A stretch of 64,000 bases of DNA, taken from the NCBI RefSeq assembly GCF_030317205.1, contig NZ_JASZYB010000001.1, positions 2,046,001 through 2,110,000 of the forward strand, in the 5' to 3' direction. This document shows positions 1 through 8,210 of the stretch, piece after piece. Made by a program: the position numbers and the translations under genes. Every line of letters starts with the position of its first letter. Position 1 is the first letter of the stretch. The notes beneath the pieces were generated by a model. It made no database searches. It was not told the DNA's origin and saw nothing but the letters and a program-made list of their open reading frames with translations. The stretch comes from Variovorax sp. J2L1-78. Lineage in GTDB: Bacteria > Pseudomonadota > Gammaproteobacteria > Burkholderiales > Burkholderiaceae_C.

Positions 1-41
1 ATGGTGTCGGTGGTGGGTGCGGGGCTGGGGGTGGTTGTCAT
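1..41 (-). CDS. N-terminus of a divergently transcribed gene (partial)
   Basis: A reading frame on the minus strand starts with ATG at 41 and runs off the left edge, giving about 13 residues rich in Thr and Pro (MTTTPSPAPTTDT). A GGAG Shine-Dalgarno sits at 48-51 on the minus strand, 6 nt before the ATG, which is the main support. It is divergent from the TetR gene at 134, an arrangement in which the neighbour is often the regulated gene, such as an efflux pump subunit. Too little is visible to name a product. Confidence 0.45.
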   Translation of the reverse strand, partial: MTTTPSPAPTTDT

Positions 42-79
42 GGTCGGCTCCAAAACGCGAAGCCCGCTATTGTCGCGGC

Positions 80-108
80 TTGACGCACCGGATACCGGTC
101 ACTACATT
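80..108 (+). promoter_or_regulatory. Putative sigma-70 promoter of the TetR gene
   Basis: TTGACG at 80-85 and TACATT at 103-108 are separated by 17 bp, a good match to a sigma-70 promoter, 25 bp before the TetR start. The sequence just downstream (about 100-130) is AT-richer and carries loose repeats of the type TAAC/GTCAGT that could serve as an autoregulatory operator. The promoter is read from sequence; the operator is a guess. Confidence 0.5.
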
Positions 109-133
109 ACTAACCCGTCAGTCATTAACGCCC

Positions 134-811
134 ATGCCCCGCCTCTTCAACGACAAGCTCTGCCCGGTCCGCGCCAAGCGGGAACGCCGGAAGGAGGCAC
201 GTCCCGGCGAACTGATCCAGGCCGCGCTCGAGCTGTTCGTCGAGAAAGGCTTCGCCGCGACGCGCTCCGAGGAGGTGGCTGCCCGGGCCGGCGTGTCCAA
301 GGGCACCCTCTTCCTCTACTTCCAGAGCAAGGAAGACCTGCTGCGGGCCGTGATCACCGAGAACCTCGCCGGCCGCTTTCCGGAATGGAACGAGGAATTC
401 GAGGCCTTCGAGGGCAGCACCGCCGACATGTTGCGCCACTGCACCAAGGTGTGGTGGGAACGCGTGGGCGCCACCCCGGTGTCCGGCCTGACCAAGCTGA
501 TGCTCAGCGAAGGCAACAACTTCCCCGAACTGGCCAGCTTCTACCAGCGCGAGGTGGTTCGCCCCGGGAACGCACTGATACGACGCATCCTGCGGCGCGG
601 CATCGACAGCGGCGAATTCCTGCCGGTCGACGTCGACCACGCCATCTATGCCGTGATCGCGCCGATGGTCTTCCTGTTTTTGGCACGCCACAGCGCGACC
701 TGTGTCGACCACGACATCGCACTCGATCCGCTGCAATACGTCGCGACGCAGACCGAGATCGTCATCCGCGGCCTGTCCCTCCCACCGACGGCGTTGCCGC
801 ACGCCACCTAA
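134..811 (+). CDS. TetR/AcrR family transcriptional regulator
   Basis: 225-residue regulator with the TetR layout: an N-terminal helix-turn-helix at about residues 28-72 (recognition helix around GVSKGTLFLYF, residues 53-63) followed by an all-helical ligand-binding and dimerisation domain. I chose ATG 134 because it puts the HTH at the usual distance from the N-terminus and follows a good promoter; the frame stays open further upstream. The C-terminal half resembles the AcrR/TtgR type with bulky hydrophobic helices, but the ligand cannot be inferred. It is divergent from the partial gene at 1-41, the most likely target apart from itself. Confidence 0.9.
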   Translation: MPRLFNDKLCPVRAKRERRKEARPGELIQAALELFVEKGFAATRSEEVAARAGVSKGTLFLYFQSKEDLLRAVITENLAGRFPEWNEEFEAFEGSTADMLRHCTKVWWERVGATPVSGLTKLMLSEGNNFPELASFYQREVVRPGNALIRRILRRGIDSGEFLPVDVDHAIYAVIAPMVFLFLARHSATCVDHDIALDPLQYVATQTEIVIRGLSLPPTALPHAT

Positions 812-852
812 AATCGTGGGTTTGCCCGAGCCCACCAGGAAAAGAGAAAGCC

Positions 853-1530
853 ATGAACACCCCCGCTTCGCAGGAGCGCCTGCGCTTCAACATGATCGAG
901 CAGCAGATCCGCCCCTGGGACGTGCACGATCCGCAGGTGCTCGCGCTGCTGGCCGAGATCCATCGCGAAGACTACGTCCCAGCCGCGCACCGTGCCCTGG
1001 CCTTCTTCGACATGGAACTGCCGCTGGCCGACGGCACCGAGCCAGGCCAGACCATGCTGGCGCCGAAGATCGAAGCGCGCATGCTGAACGACCTGCACGT
1101 GCAGAAGCACGAGTCGGTGCTGGAGATCGGCACGGGTTCGGGCTTCATGGCCGCCCTGCTGGCCCACCGCGCGGCCAAGGTGCTGACGCTGGAGATCGAC
1201 GCCACGCTGGCCGCACGTGCCACCGAGACGCTACGCCGCAACGGCGTGAACAACGTCGAGGTGCGCCATGCCGATGGCGCCAAGCCGCTGCCGAGCGGCC
1301 CGACCTTCGACGTGATCGTGCTCAGCGGCTCGGTGGCCCGCGTGCCGCAGAACCTGATGGGCTCGCTGAACATCGGCGGCCGGCTGGTCGCCATCGTCGG
1401 CGGCGAGCCGATGATGCGCGCCCACTTCGTGACCCGCGTGAGCGAAGGCAAGTGGGAAACCACGCAGCCCTGGGACACCATCGCGCCGCGCCTCTTGAAC
1501 TTCCCCGAACCTTCGCCGTTCCGCTTCTGA
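853..1530 (+). CDS. Protein-L-isoaspartate O-methyltransferase family protein
   Basis: 225 residues. The class I SAM-dependent methyltransferase glycine motif VLEIGTGSGFMAALL lies at about 89-103, preceded by the Pcm-family region (EQQIRPWDV, about 16-24). The family repairs L-isoaspartyl residues by methylation in the cytosol. This is the divergent Pcm-like subgroup found next to tolC in Burkholderiales, and the N-terminal active-site segment differs from classical Pcm, so true isoaspartate activity is not certain. The stop codon overlaps the start of the rhodanese gene (TGATG at 1528-1532), indicating translational coupling, and tolC follows 19 bp later, so the three probably form one operon. 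Confidence 0.88.
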   Translation: MNTPASQERLRFNMIEQQIRPWDVHDPQVLALLAEIHREDYVPAAHRALAFFDMELPLADGTEPGQTMLAPKIEARMLNDLHVQKHESVLEIGTGSGFMAALLAHRAAKVLTLEIDATLAARATETLRRNGVNNVEVRHADGAKPLPSGPTFDVIVLSGSVARVPQNLMGSLNIGGRLVAIVGGEPMMRAHFVTRVSEGKWETTQPWDTIAPRLLNFPEPSPFRF

Positions 1531-1868
1531 TGGTCGACCAGGTCCGCCCCACCGATCTGGACGCCTGGTTCGCCCAGGACAGCGCCGCCGCACCCGTGCT
1601 GCTCGACGTGCGCGAGCCCTGGGAACTGCAGACGGCCAGCGTCGCGCCGCAGGGCTTCACGCTGGTCGCCATCCCGATGAACGAGATTCCCGGCCGCCTG
1701 GCCGAACTCGACCCGGCTGCGCGCATCGCCTGCCTGTGCCACCACGGCGCGCGCAGCCAGCGCGTCGCGGCCTTCCTGAGCCAGAACGGCTTCGGCGAGG
1801 TGGCGAACGTGGCCGGCGGCATCGACGCCTGGTCCGCCAGCCGCGACGCCGGCGTGCCACGCTACTGA
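1530..1868 (+). CDS. Single-domain rhodanese-like protein
   Basis: 112 residues forming one rhodanese domain: LLDVREPWE at about 24-32 and the active-site loop CHHGARS beginning at Cys70, the expected catalytic cysteine with a C-x-x-G-x-R-S loop. Proteins of this size are usually sulfurtransferases or sulfur carriers in the cytosol; the substrate is unknown. The ATG overlaps the upstream stop codon by one base, and tolC begins 19 bp downstream. No signal peptide or membrane segment is visible. Confidence 0.88.
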   Translation: MVDQVRPTDLDAWFAQDSAAAPVLLDVREPWELQTASVAPQGFTLVAIPMNEIPGRLAELDPAARIACLCHHGARSQRVAAFLSQNGFGEVANVAGGIDAWSASRDAGVPRY

Positions 1869-1887
1869 GCTTCTCCCCAAGGACCGC

Positions 1888-3258
1888 ATGCCCCTGCCCC
1901 GGCTTCTCCCTTTTTCAGCCGCGGGGGCAGCCGCACTCGCAGCCGCATGCCTGACGAGCGCCCACGCCCAGAGCCTGCTCACGCTCTACGAATCGGCGCG
2001 CGACTACGATGCCACCTACCAGGGCGCGCGCGCGCAGTACGACGCGAGCCTGGCACGGGCAGCGCAGGCCAAGGCGGGCGTGCTGCCGCAGGTGGGGCTG
2101 CAGGGCAACCTGTCGCGCACCAACCTCGACATCGACGTGATCTCGGGCGCGCCCTCCTCCTCGGGTCCGCGCGACTTCACCACGCAGACGGTGGGCGTCA
2201 ACGCCACGCAGCCGCTGTACCGGCCCGCCGCCTGGGCCGCCTACGAACAGGGCAAGCGCCAGGCCGAGATCGCCGAGACCGTGCTCACCACCGCCGAGCA
2301 GGATCTGATCGTGCGCGTGAGCCAGGCGTACTTCGATGTGCTCGGTGCGCAGGACACCCTGGCGCTGGTGCGCGCGCAGAAGACCGCCGTGGCCGAACAG
2401 CTCGCCTTCGCCAAGCGCAACTTCGAGGTCGGCACCTCGACCATCACCGATTCGCGCGAGGCGCAGGCGCGCTACGACCTGGTGGTGGCGCAGGAGATCA
2501 GCGCCGAGAACGACCTGCAGGTCAAGCGCCTCGCGCTCGACCAGCTGGCGGGTCGCACCGGCAGCGCGCCGCTGCCGCTGGCCACCAGCGCCACGCTGCC
2601 CGCACCGTCACCGGCCGACATGAGCGCCTGGGTGGCACAGGCCGACGCCGTGCATCCAGCGATCCGCCAGGCCCAACTCGGCCTCGACGTGGCGGGGCTC
2701 GAGGTGCAGAAGGCCGAGGCCGGCCACAAGCCGACCCTCGATGCGCAGGTGGGCTACAACCTCACGCGCTATCCGCAGGGCAATGCCACGACGACCGTCG
2801 GCACCTACGCCCGGGGCCCGAGCATCGGGGTGGTGTTCAACATGCCGCTCTTCGCCGGCTTCGCCACCGAGAACCGGATCCGCGAAACGTTGTCGCTCGA
2901 AGAGCAGTCGCGCGCCACGCTCGAGTCGACGCGCCGCAGCGTGACCCAGGCCACGCGCGCCGCGTACCTCGGGCTGATCTCCGGTGCAGGTCAGGTGAAG
3001 GCGCTCGAAGCCGCCGAGGCGTCGAGCCAGAGCGCGCTCGAGGCCAACCAGCTCGGCTACCAGGTGGGTGTGCGCATCAACATCGACGTGCTCAACGCGC
3101 AGAGCCAGCTGTTCCAGACCAAGCGCGACCTGGCGCTGGCGCGCTACAACGTGCTGCTGGGCCACCTGAAGCTGCGCCAGGCCAACGGCACGCTGGTGCC
3201 GACCGACCTGCAGCCGGTCAACGCCACGCTGAGCAGCACGCCCGCGCCAATGCGCTGA
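1888..3258 (+). CDS. tolC: TolC family outer membrane efflux protein
   Basis: 456 residues with a signal peptide (about residues 1-27, ending SAHA) and the two tandem outer-membrane-efflux-protein repeats of the TolC family (first half starting LLTLYESARDYDATY, second half with coiled-coil heptads around residues 240-430). TolC trimers form the outer membrane and periplasmic channel for RND, MFS or ABC pumps and type I secretion. It is last in the pcm-like/rhodanese/tolC group. Its stop codon abuts the stop of waaA on the opposite strand (TGATCA at 3256-3261), so the two operons converge with no spacer. Confidence 0.93.
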   Translation: MPLPRLLPFSAAGAAALAAACLTSAHAQSLLTLYESARDYDATYQGARAQYDASLARAAQAKAGVLPQVGLQGNLSRTNLDIDVISGAPSSSGPRDFTTQTVGVNATQPLYRPAAWAAYEQGKRQAEIAETVLTTAEQDLIVRVSQAYFDVLGAQDTLALVRAQKTAVAEQLAFAKRNFEVGTSTITDSREAQARYDLVVAQEISAENDLQVKRLALDQLAGRTGSAPLPLATSATLPAPSPADMSAWVAQADAVHPAIRQAQLGLDVAGLEVQKAEAGHKPTLDAQVGYNLTRYPQGNATTTVGTYARGPSIGVVFNMPLFAGFATENRIRETLSLEEQSRATLESTRRSVTQATRAAYLGLISGAGQVKALEAAEASSQSALEANQLGYQVGVRINIDVLNAQSQLFQTKRDLALARYNVLLGHLKLRQANGTLVPTDLQPVNATLSSTPAPMR

Positions 3259-4647
3259 TCAGTCGAGGGTGGGTTCGGCCCGCTCTTCGGGCGCGACGGC
3301 GGGCGATGCCGCTGTACGTGCAGGCATCGGCGAGGCGCCTTCGGCGATGGCCAGCACCGCTGCTGCCGTGCGTTCGGCGGCCCCGCGGTTCGACGCCGCG
3401 AAACCGTGCGCCGACTGCACCATGGCGTCACGCCGCACCGCATCGCCGACCAGCGACAGCGCGGCGCGCACCGCCTGCTCCATGGTCTGCACACGCAGCG
3501 CGGCACCGGCCGCGACCGCCAGGTCCGCGACCTCGGCGAAATTGAAGGTCGAGGGGCCGAGGATGACCGGGCAGCCGCAGGCGGCGGCCTCGATCAGGTT
3601 CTGGCCGCCCAGCGCCTCGAAGCTGCCGCCCAGCAAGGCCACGTCGGCCAGCCCGTAGTACAGCGCCATCTCCCCGAGCGAATCGCCCAGCCAGATCTCG
3701 GCCGCGGTCGGCGCACCGGCCGCGCTGCGGCGGGCCACGCCGAAGCCATTGGATTCGATCAGCGCGGCCACTTCGTCGAAGCGCTGCGGATGGCGTGGCA
3801 CGACCATCCACTGCACCGCCGCGACCTGGCGCGCGATGGAGTCGATGCCCGGCTGCTCCGGCGGCAGCGGGCTGGTGGCGCCGAAGCGCTTGAGCACGTC
3901 CAGCAGCATCTGCTCTTCGCCCTCGCGCGAGCTCGCCAGCACGACCAGCGGGCGCGGCAGCTGGCCTTTGAACTTGGCGGCGGCCGCGAGCTGACGCGCG
4001 TCGGGCGTCGCATCGAACTTCAGGTTGCCGTAGACGCCGGCCACCTTGGCGCCCAGCGACACCAGCCGGTGCGCATCGGCTTCGGTCTGCGCCCAGACGG
4101 CGGTGAGGCCGGAGTACGCGGGCCGCGCCAGCCAGCCGAGGCGCTCGGCCGAAGCCAGCGACTTCTCGTTGAGCCGCGCATTGGCCAGCACCAGCGGGAT
4201 GCGGCGCTCGCGGCAGGCGGCGACCATCTCGGGCCAGACCTCGGTCTCCATCAGCACGCCGATGCGCGGCGCGAAGCGGTCGAGGAAGCGGGCCACGGCC
4301 GACGGCGTGTCCCAGGGCTGCCAGACCTGCAGGTCGCTCGGCTCGAGCAGCTTGGCGCCCTCCTCCCGGCCGGTCGCCGTGCCATGCGTCAGCAGGATCG
4401 GAATGCCCGGGTGCTGGCGCCGCAGCTCGGCGATGAGGATGCCGGCCGCGCGCGATTCGCCCAGCGACACCGCGTGCACCCAGCACCAGCCGGTGCCGAC
4501 AGCCGCGTCGTCGTAATGGCCGAAGCGCTCCTCGACGGCGACCGCATAGCCGGGCTCAGCCTCGGCGCGCCGCTTGAGCTTGCGCCGCACCAGCGGCTGG
4601 ACCAGGGACGTGAACGCGCCGTAGAGGCGCAGCGACAGCGAACGCAC
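3259..4647 (-). CDS. waaA: 3-deoxy-D-manno-octulosonic acid (Kdo) transferase
   Basis: 462 residues from a GTG start at 4647, which lies 11 bp after the stop of the upstream phosphohexomutase gene; the frame is open further upstream but only across that gene. It is a GT30 glycosyltransferase with an N-terminal membrane-anchor-like stretch, HAVSLGES, the METEVWPE motif and the C-terminal GGSFEALGGQNLIEAA signature at about 340-355. WaaA adds Kdo to lipid A precursor at the inner membrane during LPS assembly. The last 25 residues are an Ala/Pro-rich tail. It is probably cotranscribed with the phosphohexomutase that supplies sugar precursors. Confidence 0.92.
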   Translation of the reverse strand: MRSLSLRLYGAFTSLVQPLVRRKLKRRAEAEPGYAVAVEERFGHYDDAAVGTGWCWVHAVSLGESRAAGILIAELRRQHPGIPILLTHGTATGREEGAKLLEPSDLQVWQPWDTPSAVARFLDRFAPRIGVLMETEVWPEMVAACRERRIPLVLANARLNEKSLASAERLGWLARPAYSGLTAVWAQTEADAHRLVSLGAKVAGVYGNLKFDATPDARQLAAAAKFKGQLPRPLVVLASSREGEEQMLLDVLKRFGATSPLPPEQPGIDSIARQVAAVQWMVVPRHPQRFDEVAALIESNGFGVARRSAAGAPTAAEIWLGDSLGEMALYYGLADVALLGGSFEALGGQNLIEAAACGCPVILGPSTFNFAEVADLAVAAGAALRVQTMEQAVRAALSLVGDAVRRDAMVQSAHGFAASNRGAAERTAAAVLAIAEGASPMPARTAASPAVAPEERAEPTLD

Positions 4648-4658
4648 GCCGGGCCGGG

Positions 4659-6041
4659 TCAGTGCGCCGCTTCGGCGAGCTGCGCGTCGGGCTTGACGGT
4701 CTTCAGCAGGGCCAGCATGGCGTCCTGGATGCGGTGCAGCGCCGCCTCGGTCTGGCCTTCGAAGCGCATCACGAGCACCGGCGTGGTGTTCGACGCGCGG
4801 ATCAGGCCGAAGCCGTCGGGCCAGTCGACACGCACGCCATCGATGGTCGAGATCTTCGCGGGCGCGTCGAACTTCACCGTCTTGATGAGCTGGTCGACCA
4901 GCGTGTGCGGCTCGCCCTCGGCGCACTTCACGTTGAGTTCGGGGGTCGAGAAGCTGGTGGGCAGGCCATCGAGCACGGCGCTGGCGTTGGGGCTCTTGCT
5001 GAGAATTTCGAGCAGGCGGCAGCCGGCGTAGGTGCCGTCGTCGAAGCCGAACCAGCGCTCCTTGAAGAAGATGTGGCCACTCATCTCGCCACCCAGCGGC
5101 GAGTCGATTTCCTTCATCTTCGCCTTGATCAGCGAGTGGCCGGTCTTGTAGATCAGCGGCACGCCGCCGGCGGCTTCGATGGCCGGGCCGAGGCGCTGCG
5201 AGCACTTCACGTCGTAGACGATGGTGCCACCCGGCACGCGCGAGAGCACGTCCTGCGCGAACAGCATCATCTGGCGATCGGGGTAGATGTTGTTGCCTTC
5301 CTTGGTCACGATGCCCAGGCGGTCGCCGTCGCCGTCGAAGGCCAGGCCGAGTTCGGCGTCGCCGGCCGCCAGCGCGGCGATCAGGTCCTTGAGGTTCTCG
5401 GGCTTGCTCGGGTCGGGATGGTGGTTGGGGAAATTGCCGTCGACTTCGCTGAAGAGTTCGGTCACTTCGCAGCCGATGGCGCGCAGGATGGCCGGGGCCG
5501 ACGCGCCGGCGATGCCGTTGCCCGAATCGACCACGATCTTCAGCGGGCGCGCCAGCTTGATGTCGCCGACGATGCGCTGCGTGTAGGCCTCGGTCACGTC
5601 GACCTGGCGTACGCTGCCGCCGGGGGCGAGCGTGGCGCTGTCGGCTTCCATCACGCGGCGCAGACCCTGGATCTCGTCGCCGTAGATCGCACGGCCGGCC
5701 AGCACCATCTTGAAGCCGTTGTAGTCCTTCGGGTTGTGGCTGCCCGTGACCTGGATGCCGCTGGTGGCCAGGGTGTGCGCCGCGAAGTACAGCATGGGCG
5801 TGGTCACCGCACCGACGTCGATCACCTCGATGCCCGTGGCCACCAGGCCGCGGATCAGCGCCTCGACCAGCGACGGGCCCGACAGGCGTCCGTCGCGGCC
5901 CACGGCCACGGACTTCTCGCCGGCTGCGCGCGCCGCGCTGCCGAAGGCCTTGCCGAGCGCTTCGGCCACGGCCGGGTCGAGCGTGCTGGGCACGATGCCC
6001 CGGATGTCGTAGGCCTTGAAGATCGATGCGCTGAGTTGCAT
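4659..6041 (-). CDS. Phosphomannomutase/phosphoglucomutase
   Basis: 460 residues, the usual length for the AlgC/ManB type of alpha-D-phosphohexomutase. The active-site serine is Ser101 in TGSHNP, the metal-binding loop DGDGD is at 236-240, and the sugar-recognition loop GEMSGH is at 318-323. It interconverts 6-phospho and 1-phospho forms of mannose and glucose for LPS and exopolysaccharide. I chose ATG 6041 because MQLSASIFKAYDIRG begins at the conserved family start; upstream ATGs in frame add unrelated residues. waaA follows 11 bp downstream. The ada-alkA gene is divergent, with 79 bp between starts. Confidence 0.93.
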   Translation of the reverse strand: MQLSASIFKAYDIRGIVPSTLDPAVAEALGKAFGSAARAAGEKSVAVGRDGRLSGPSLVEALIRGLVATGIEVIDVGAVTTPMLYFAAHTLATSGIQVTGSHNPKDYNGFKMVLAGRAIYGDEIQGLRRVMEADSATLAPGGSVRQVDVTEAYTQRIVGDIKLARPLKIVVDSGNGIAGASAPAILRAIGCEVTELFSEVDGNFPNHHPDPSKPENLKDLIAALAAGDAELGLAFDGDGDRLGIVTKEGNNIYPDRQMMLFAQDVLSRVPGGTIVYDVKCSQRLGPAIEAAGGVPLIYKTGHSLIKAKMKEIDSPLGGEMSGHIFFKERWFGFDDGTYAGCRLLEILSKSPNASAVLDGLPTSFSTPELNVKCAEGEPHTLVDQLIKTVKFDAPAKISTIDGVRVDWPDGFGLIRASNTTPVLVMRFEGQTEAALHRIQDAMLALLKTVKPDAQLAEAAH

Positions 6042-6120
6042 GGCTGTGCCCTGAAAGTTCTCAAAAACGGTTCCGCATTGTAGGCATGGCCTCCAACGGC
6101 CAGATGTCCGGAAATGGCTA

Positions 6121-7716
6121 ATGTCGCGCGGCCCGAAACGTATGATCGATCGCATGACCTCGCCCCGCCTCTCCCTCGACAGCAGCCCCGCGGGCACCGG
6201 GCTGGAGAGCGATGCCTGCTACCTCGCGATGAAGACGCACGACGCCCGCTTCGACGGCCGCTTCTTCACCGCCGTGACCTCCACCGGCATCTACTGCCGC
6301 CCGGTCTGCCGCGTGAAGCTGCCGCGGCGCGAGAACTGCCGCTTCTTCCGCCATGCCGCGCAGGCCGAGGCCGAGGGCTTTCGGCCCTGCCTGCGCTGCC
6401 GGCCGGAGCTGGCGCCGCGCGCCGTGAGCTGGTCGACCGAGGACGCGTCGCGCATCCTCGCGCTGCAGGCGGCCCGCCTCATCGACGAGCCCGACGCGTG
6501 GAGCGACGAGGGCCCCGGCGCCGCGCAGATCGCCGCCCGGCTCGGCGTGAGCGACCGCCACCTGCGCCGCATCTTCGAGGCCCAGTTCGGCGTCTCGCCA
6601 TTGCAGTACCTGCAGACGCGGCGGCTGCTCGCGGCCAAGCAGCTCATTGCCGACACCACGCTGCCGATGGCGCAGGTCGCGCTGGCCAGCGGCTTCGCGA
6701 GCGTGCGCCGCTTCAACGCGGCCTTCGTCTCGCACTACGGGCTCAACCCCATCGCGCTGCGGCGGGCCGGTGGCGCGGATGAAGAACGCGGTGGCCGCGC
6801 GATCGAGGTGCGGCTGGGCTTCCGCCCCCCCTACGACGTGGACGCGGTGCTGGCTTTCTTCGCGCGCCGCGCGCTGCAGGGCGTGGAGGCCTTCGATGGC
6901 GGCGGGCAGCGCTTCGCGCGCACGCTGCGCCTGCAGCACATCGGCCGCACCCACGCCGGCTGGCTGCAGATGCGCTTCGACCTGGCCCGCGAGCGCCTGC
7001 ACCTGTCGGTGAGCGATTCGCTCGCGCCGGTGCTGCCGGTCGTCATCAGCCGGGTGCGCGCGATGCTCGACCTCGACGCCGAGCCGATGGCCATCAACGC
7101 GCTGCTGCACGACACCTTCCCCCACGGCGACGGCCTGCGCGTGCCGGGCACCGTCGACGGCTTCGAGCTGGCGGTACGCGCGGTGCTGGGCCAGCAGATC
7201 ACCGTGGCCGCGGCGCGCACCATGGGCTCGCGCCTGGTGGCCGCCTTCGGCGAGGCGATCGACACGCCGGTCGCGGGCCTCGATCGCCTTTTCCCGACGC
7301 CGGCCGCCATCGCCGCCGCGAGCGGCGACGCCCTCGGCCAGCTCGGCATCGTGCGGCAGCGCCAGGCCGCCTTGCGGGCGCTGGCCAACGAGGTCACCTC
7401 GGGCCGGCTGGCGCTGCACGCCGGCGCCGACGTGCCGGCCACGCTGGCCGCGCTGCAGGCGCTGTCCGGCATCGGCGACTGGACCGCGCAGTACATCGCG
7501 ATGCGTGCGATGCGCTGGCCCGACGCCTTCCCGTCGGGCGACATCGCCCTGCAGAAAGCGTTGGGCGTGGGTTCGGCCCGCGCCGCCGCCGAGGTCTCGC
7601 AGGCATGGCGCCCCTGGCGCAGCTATGCGGTGCTGCGGGCCTGGCACACGCCGCCCGTGGCGGCATCGACCACCGACACCGACACCGACATCAGGGAGAC
7701 AAGGAACACCCCATGA
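6121..7716 (+). CDS. alkA: Ada-like regulator fused to AlkA 3-methyladenine DNA glycosylase
   Basis: 531 residues with three modules. The Ada-type zinc site has Cys59, Cys63, Cys90 and Cys93 in the Ada spacing, so Cys59 is the expected methylphosphotriester acceptor. An AraC-type helix-turn-helix spans about 105-215. The AlkA part spans about 228-520, with the helix-hairpin-helix LSGIGDWTAQYIAMR at 448-462 and the likely catalytic Asp474 in PSGDIAL. The protein should sense alkylated DNA phosphates, activate its own operon and excise alkylated bases. It lacks the Ada C-terminal methyltransferase, which is supplied by the next gene, overlapping by 4 bp. Start 6121 has a weak GGAAA site; 6142 and 6154 are alternatives. 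Confidence 0.92.
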   Translation: MSRGPKRMIDRMTSPRLSLDSSPAGTGLESDACYLAMKTHDARFDGRFFTAVTSTGIYCRPVCRVKLPRRENCRFFRHAAQAEAEGFRPCLRCRPELAPRAVSWSTEDASRILALQAARLIDEPDAWSDEGPGAAQIAARLGVSDRHLRRIFEAQFGVSPLQYLQTRRLLAAKQLIADTTLPMAQVALASGFASVRRFNAAFVSHYGLNPIALRRAGGADEERGGRAIEVRLGFRPPYDVDAVLAFFARRALQGVEAFDGGGQRFARTLRLQHIGRTHAGWLQMRFDLARERLHLSVSDSLAPVLPVVISRVRAMLDLDAEPMAINALLHDTFPHGDGLRVPGTVDGFELAVRAVLGQQITVAAARTMGSRLVAAFGEAIDTPVAGLDRLFPTPAAIAAASGDALGQLGIVRQRQAALRALANEVTSGRLALHAGADVPATLAALQALSGIGDWTAQYIAMRAMRWPDAFPSGDIALQKALGVGSARAAAEVSQAWRPWRSYAVLRAWHTPPVAASTTDTDTDIRETRNTP

Positions 7717-8210
7717 AATTCAAGACCTCCGTGCTCCGCACGCTGCACGTCGACAGCCCCCTCGGCGGCGTCACGCTCGCCGCCACCGACGACGGCCTCG
7801 CCGGCCTGTGGTTCGACCTGCAACGCCACCTGCCGGACATGCGCGGCTGGCAGGCCGACGACACGCACCCCGTGCTGCTGGCCGCCGCGGCGCAACTGCG
7901 CGACTACTTCGCCGGCACGCGCGAGCACTTCGAGCTGCCGCTCGACCTGTCGCACGGCACCGCCTTTCAACAAGCCGTGTGGCAGGCGCTGCTGGCGATT
8001 CCCGCCGGCGCGACGACCAGCTACGGCGCGCTGAGCCAACGCGTGGGCAAGCCCGCGGCGGTGCGCGCCGTGGGCGCCGCGGTCGGGCGCAACCCGATCA
8101 GCGTGATCGTGCCGTGCCACCGCGTGCTCGGTGCCGATGGCTCGCTCACCGGCTACGCGGGCGGGCTCGACCGCAAGACCGCGCTGCTCGCCCTGGAAGG
8201 TGCTTTGTGA
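7713..8210 (+). CDS. ogt: Methylated-DNA--protein-cysteine methyltransferase
   Basis: 165 residues with the conserved acceptor motif IVPCHRV (Cys135) and the preceding helix-turn-helix region TTSYGALSQRVGKPAAVRAVG. It removes alkyl groups from O6-alkylguanine and O4-alkylthymine by irreversible transfer to its cysteine. The ATG overlaps the stop of the Ada-AlkA gene (ATGA, 7713-7716), and the EamA gene downstream overlaps by 4 bp, so all three are probably translated from one alkylation-induced message. Together this gene and its upstream neighbour restore the two activities that are joined in E. coli Ada. Confidence 0.94.
   Translation: MKFKTSVLRTLHVDSPLGGVTLAATDDGLAGLWFDLQRHLPDMRGWQADDTHPVLLAAAAQLRDYFAGTREHFELPLDLSHGTAFQQAVWQALLAIPAGATTSYGALSQRVGKPAAVRAVGAAVGRNPISVIVPCHRVLGADGSLTGYAGGLDRKTALLALEGAL

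Noticed and set aside
1..1530. A frame open from position 1 to 1530 (509 codons)
   Set aside because: Only the last 225 codons, from 853, encode a protein family (Pcm-like); the first part is a shadow of the TetR gene.
7670..7690. GACACC tandem repeat at the end of the Ada-AlkA gene
   Set aside because: It is three or four units within coding sequence (Thr-Asp repeat) and has no other sign of a regulatory repeat.
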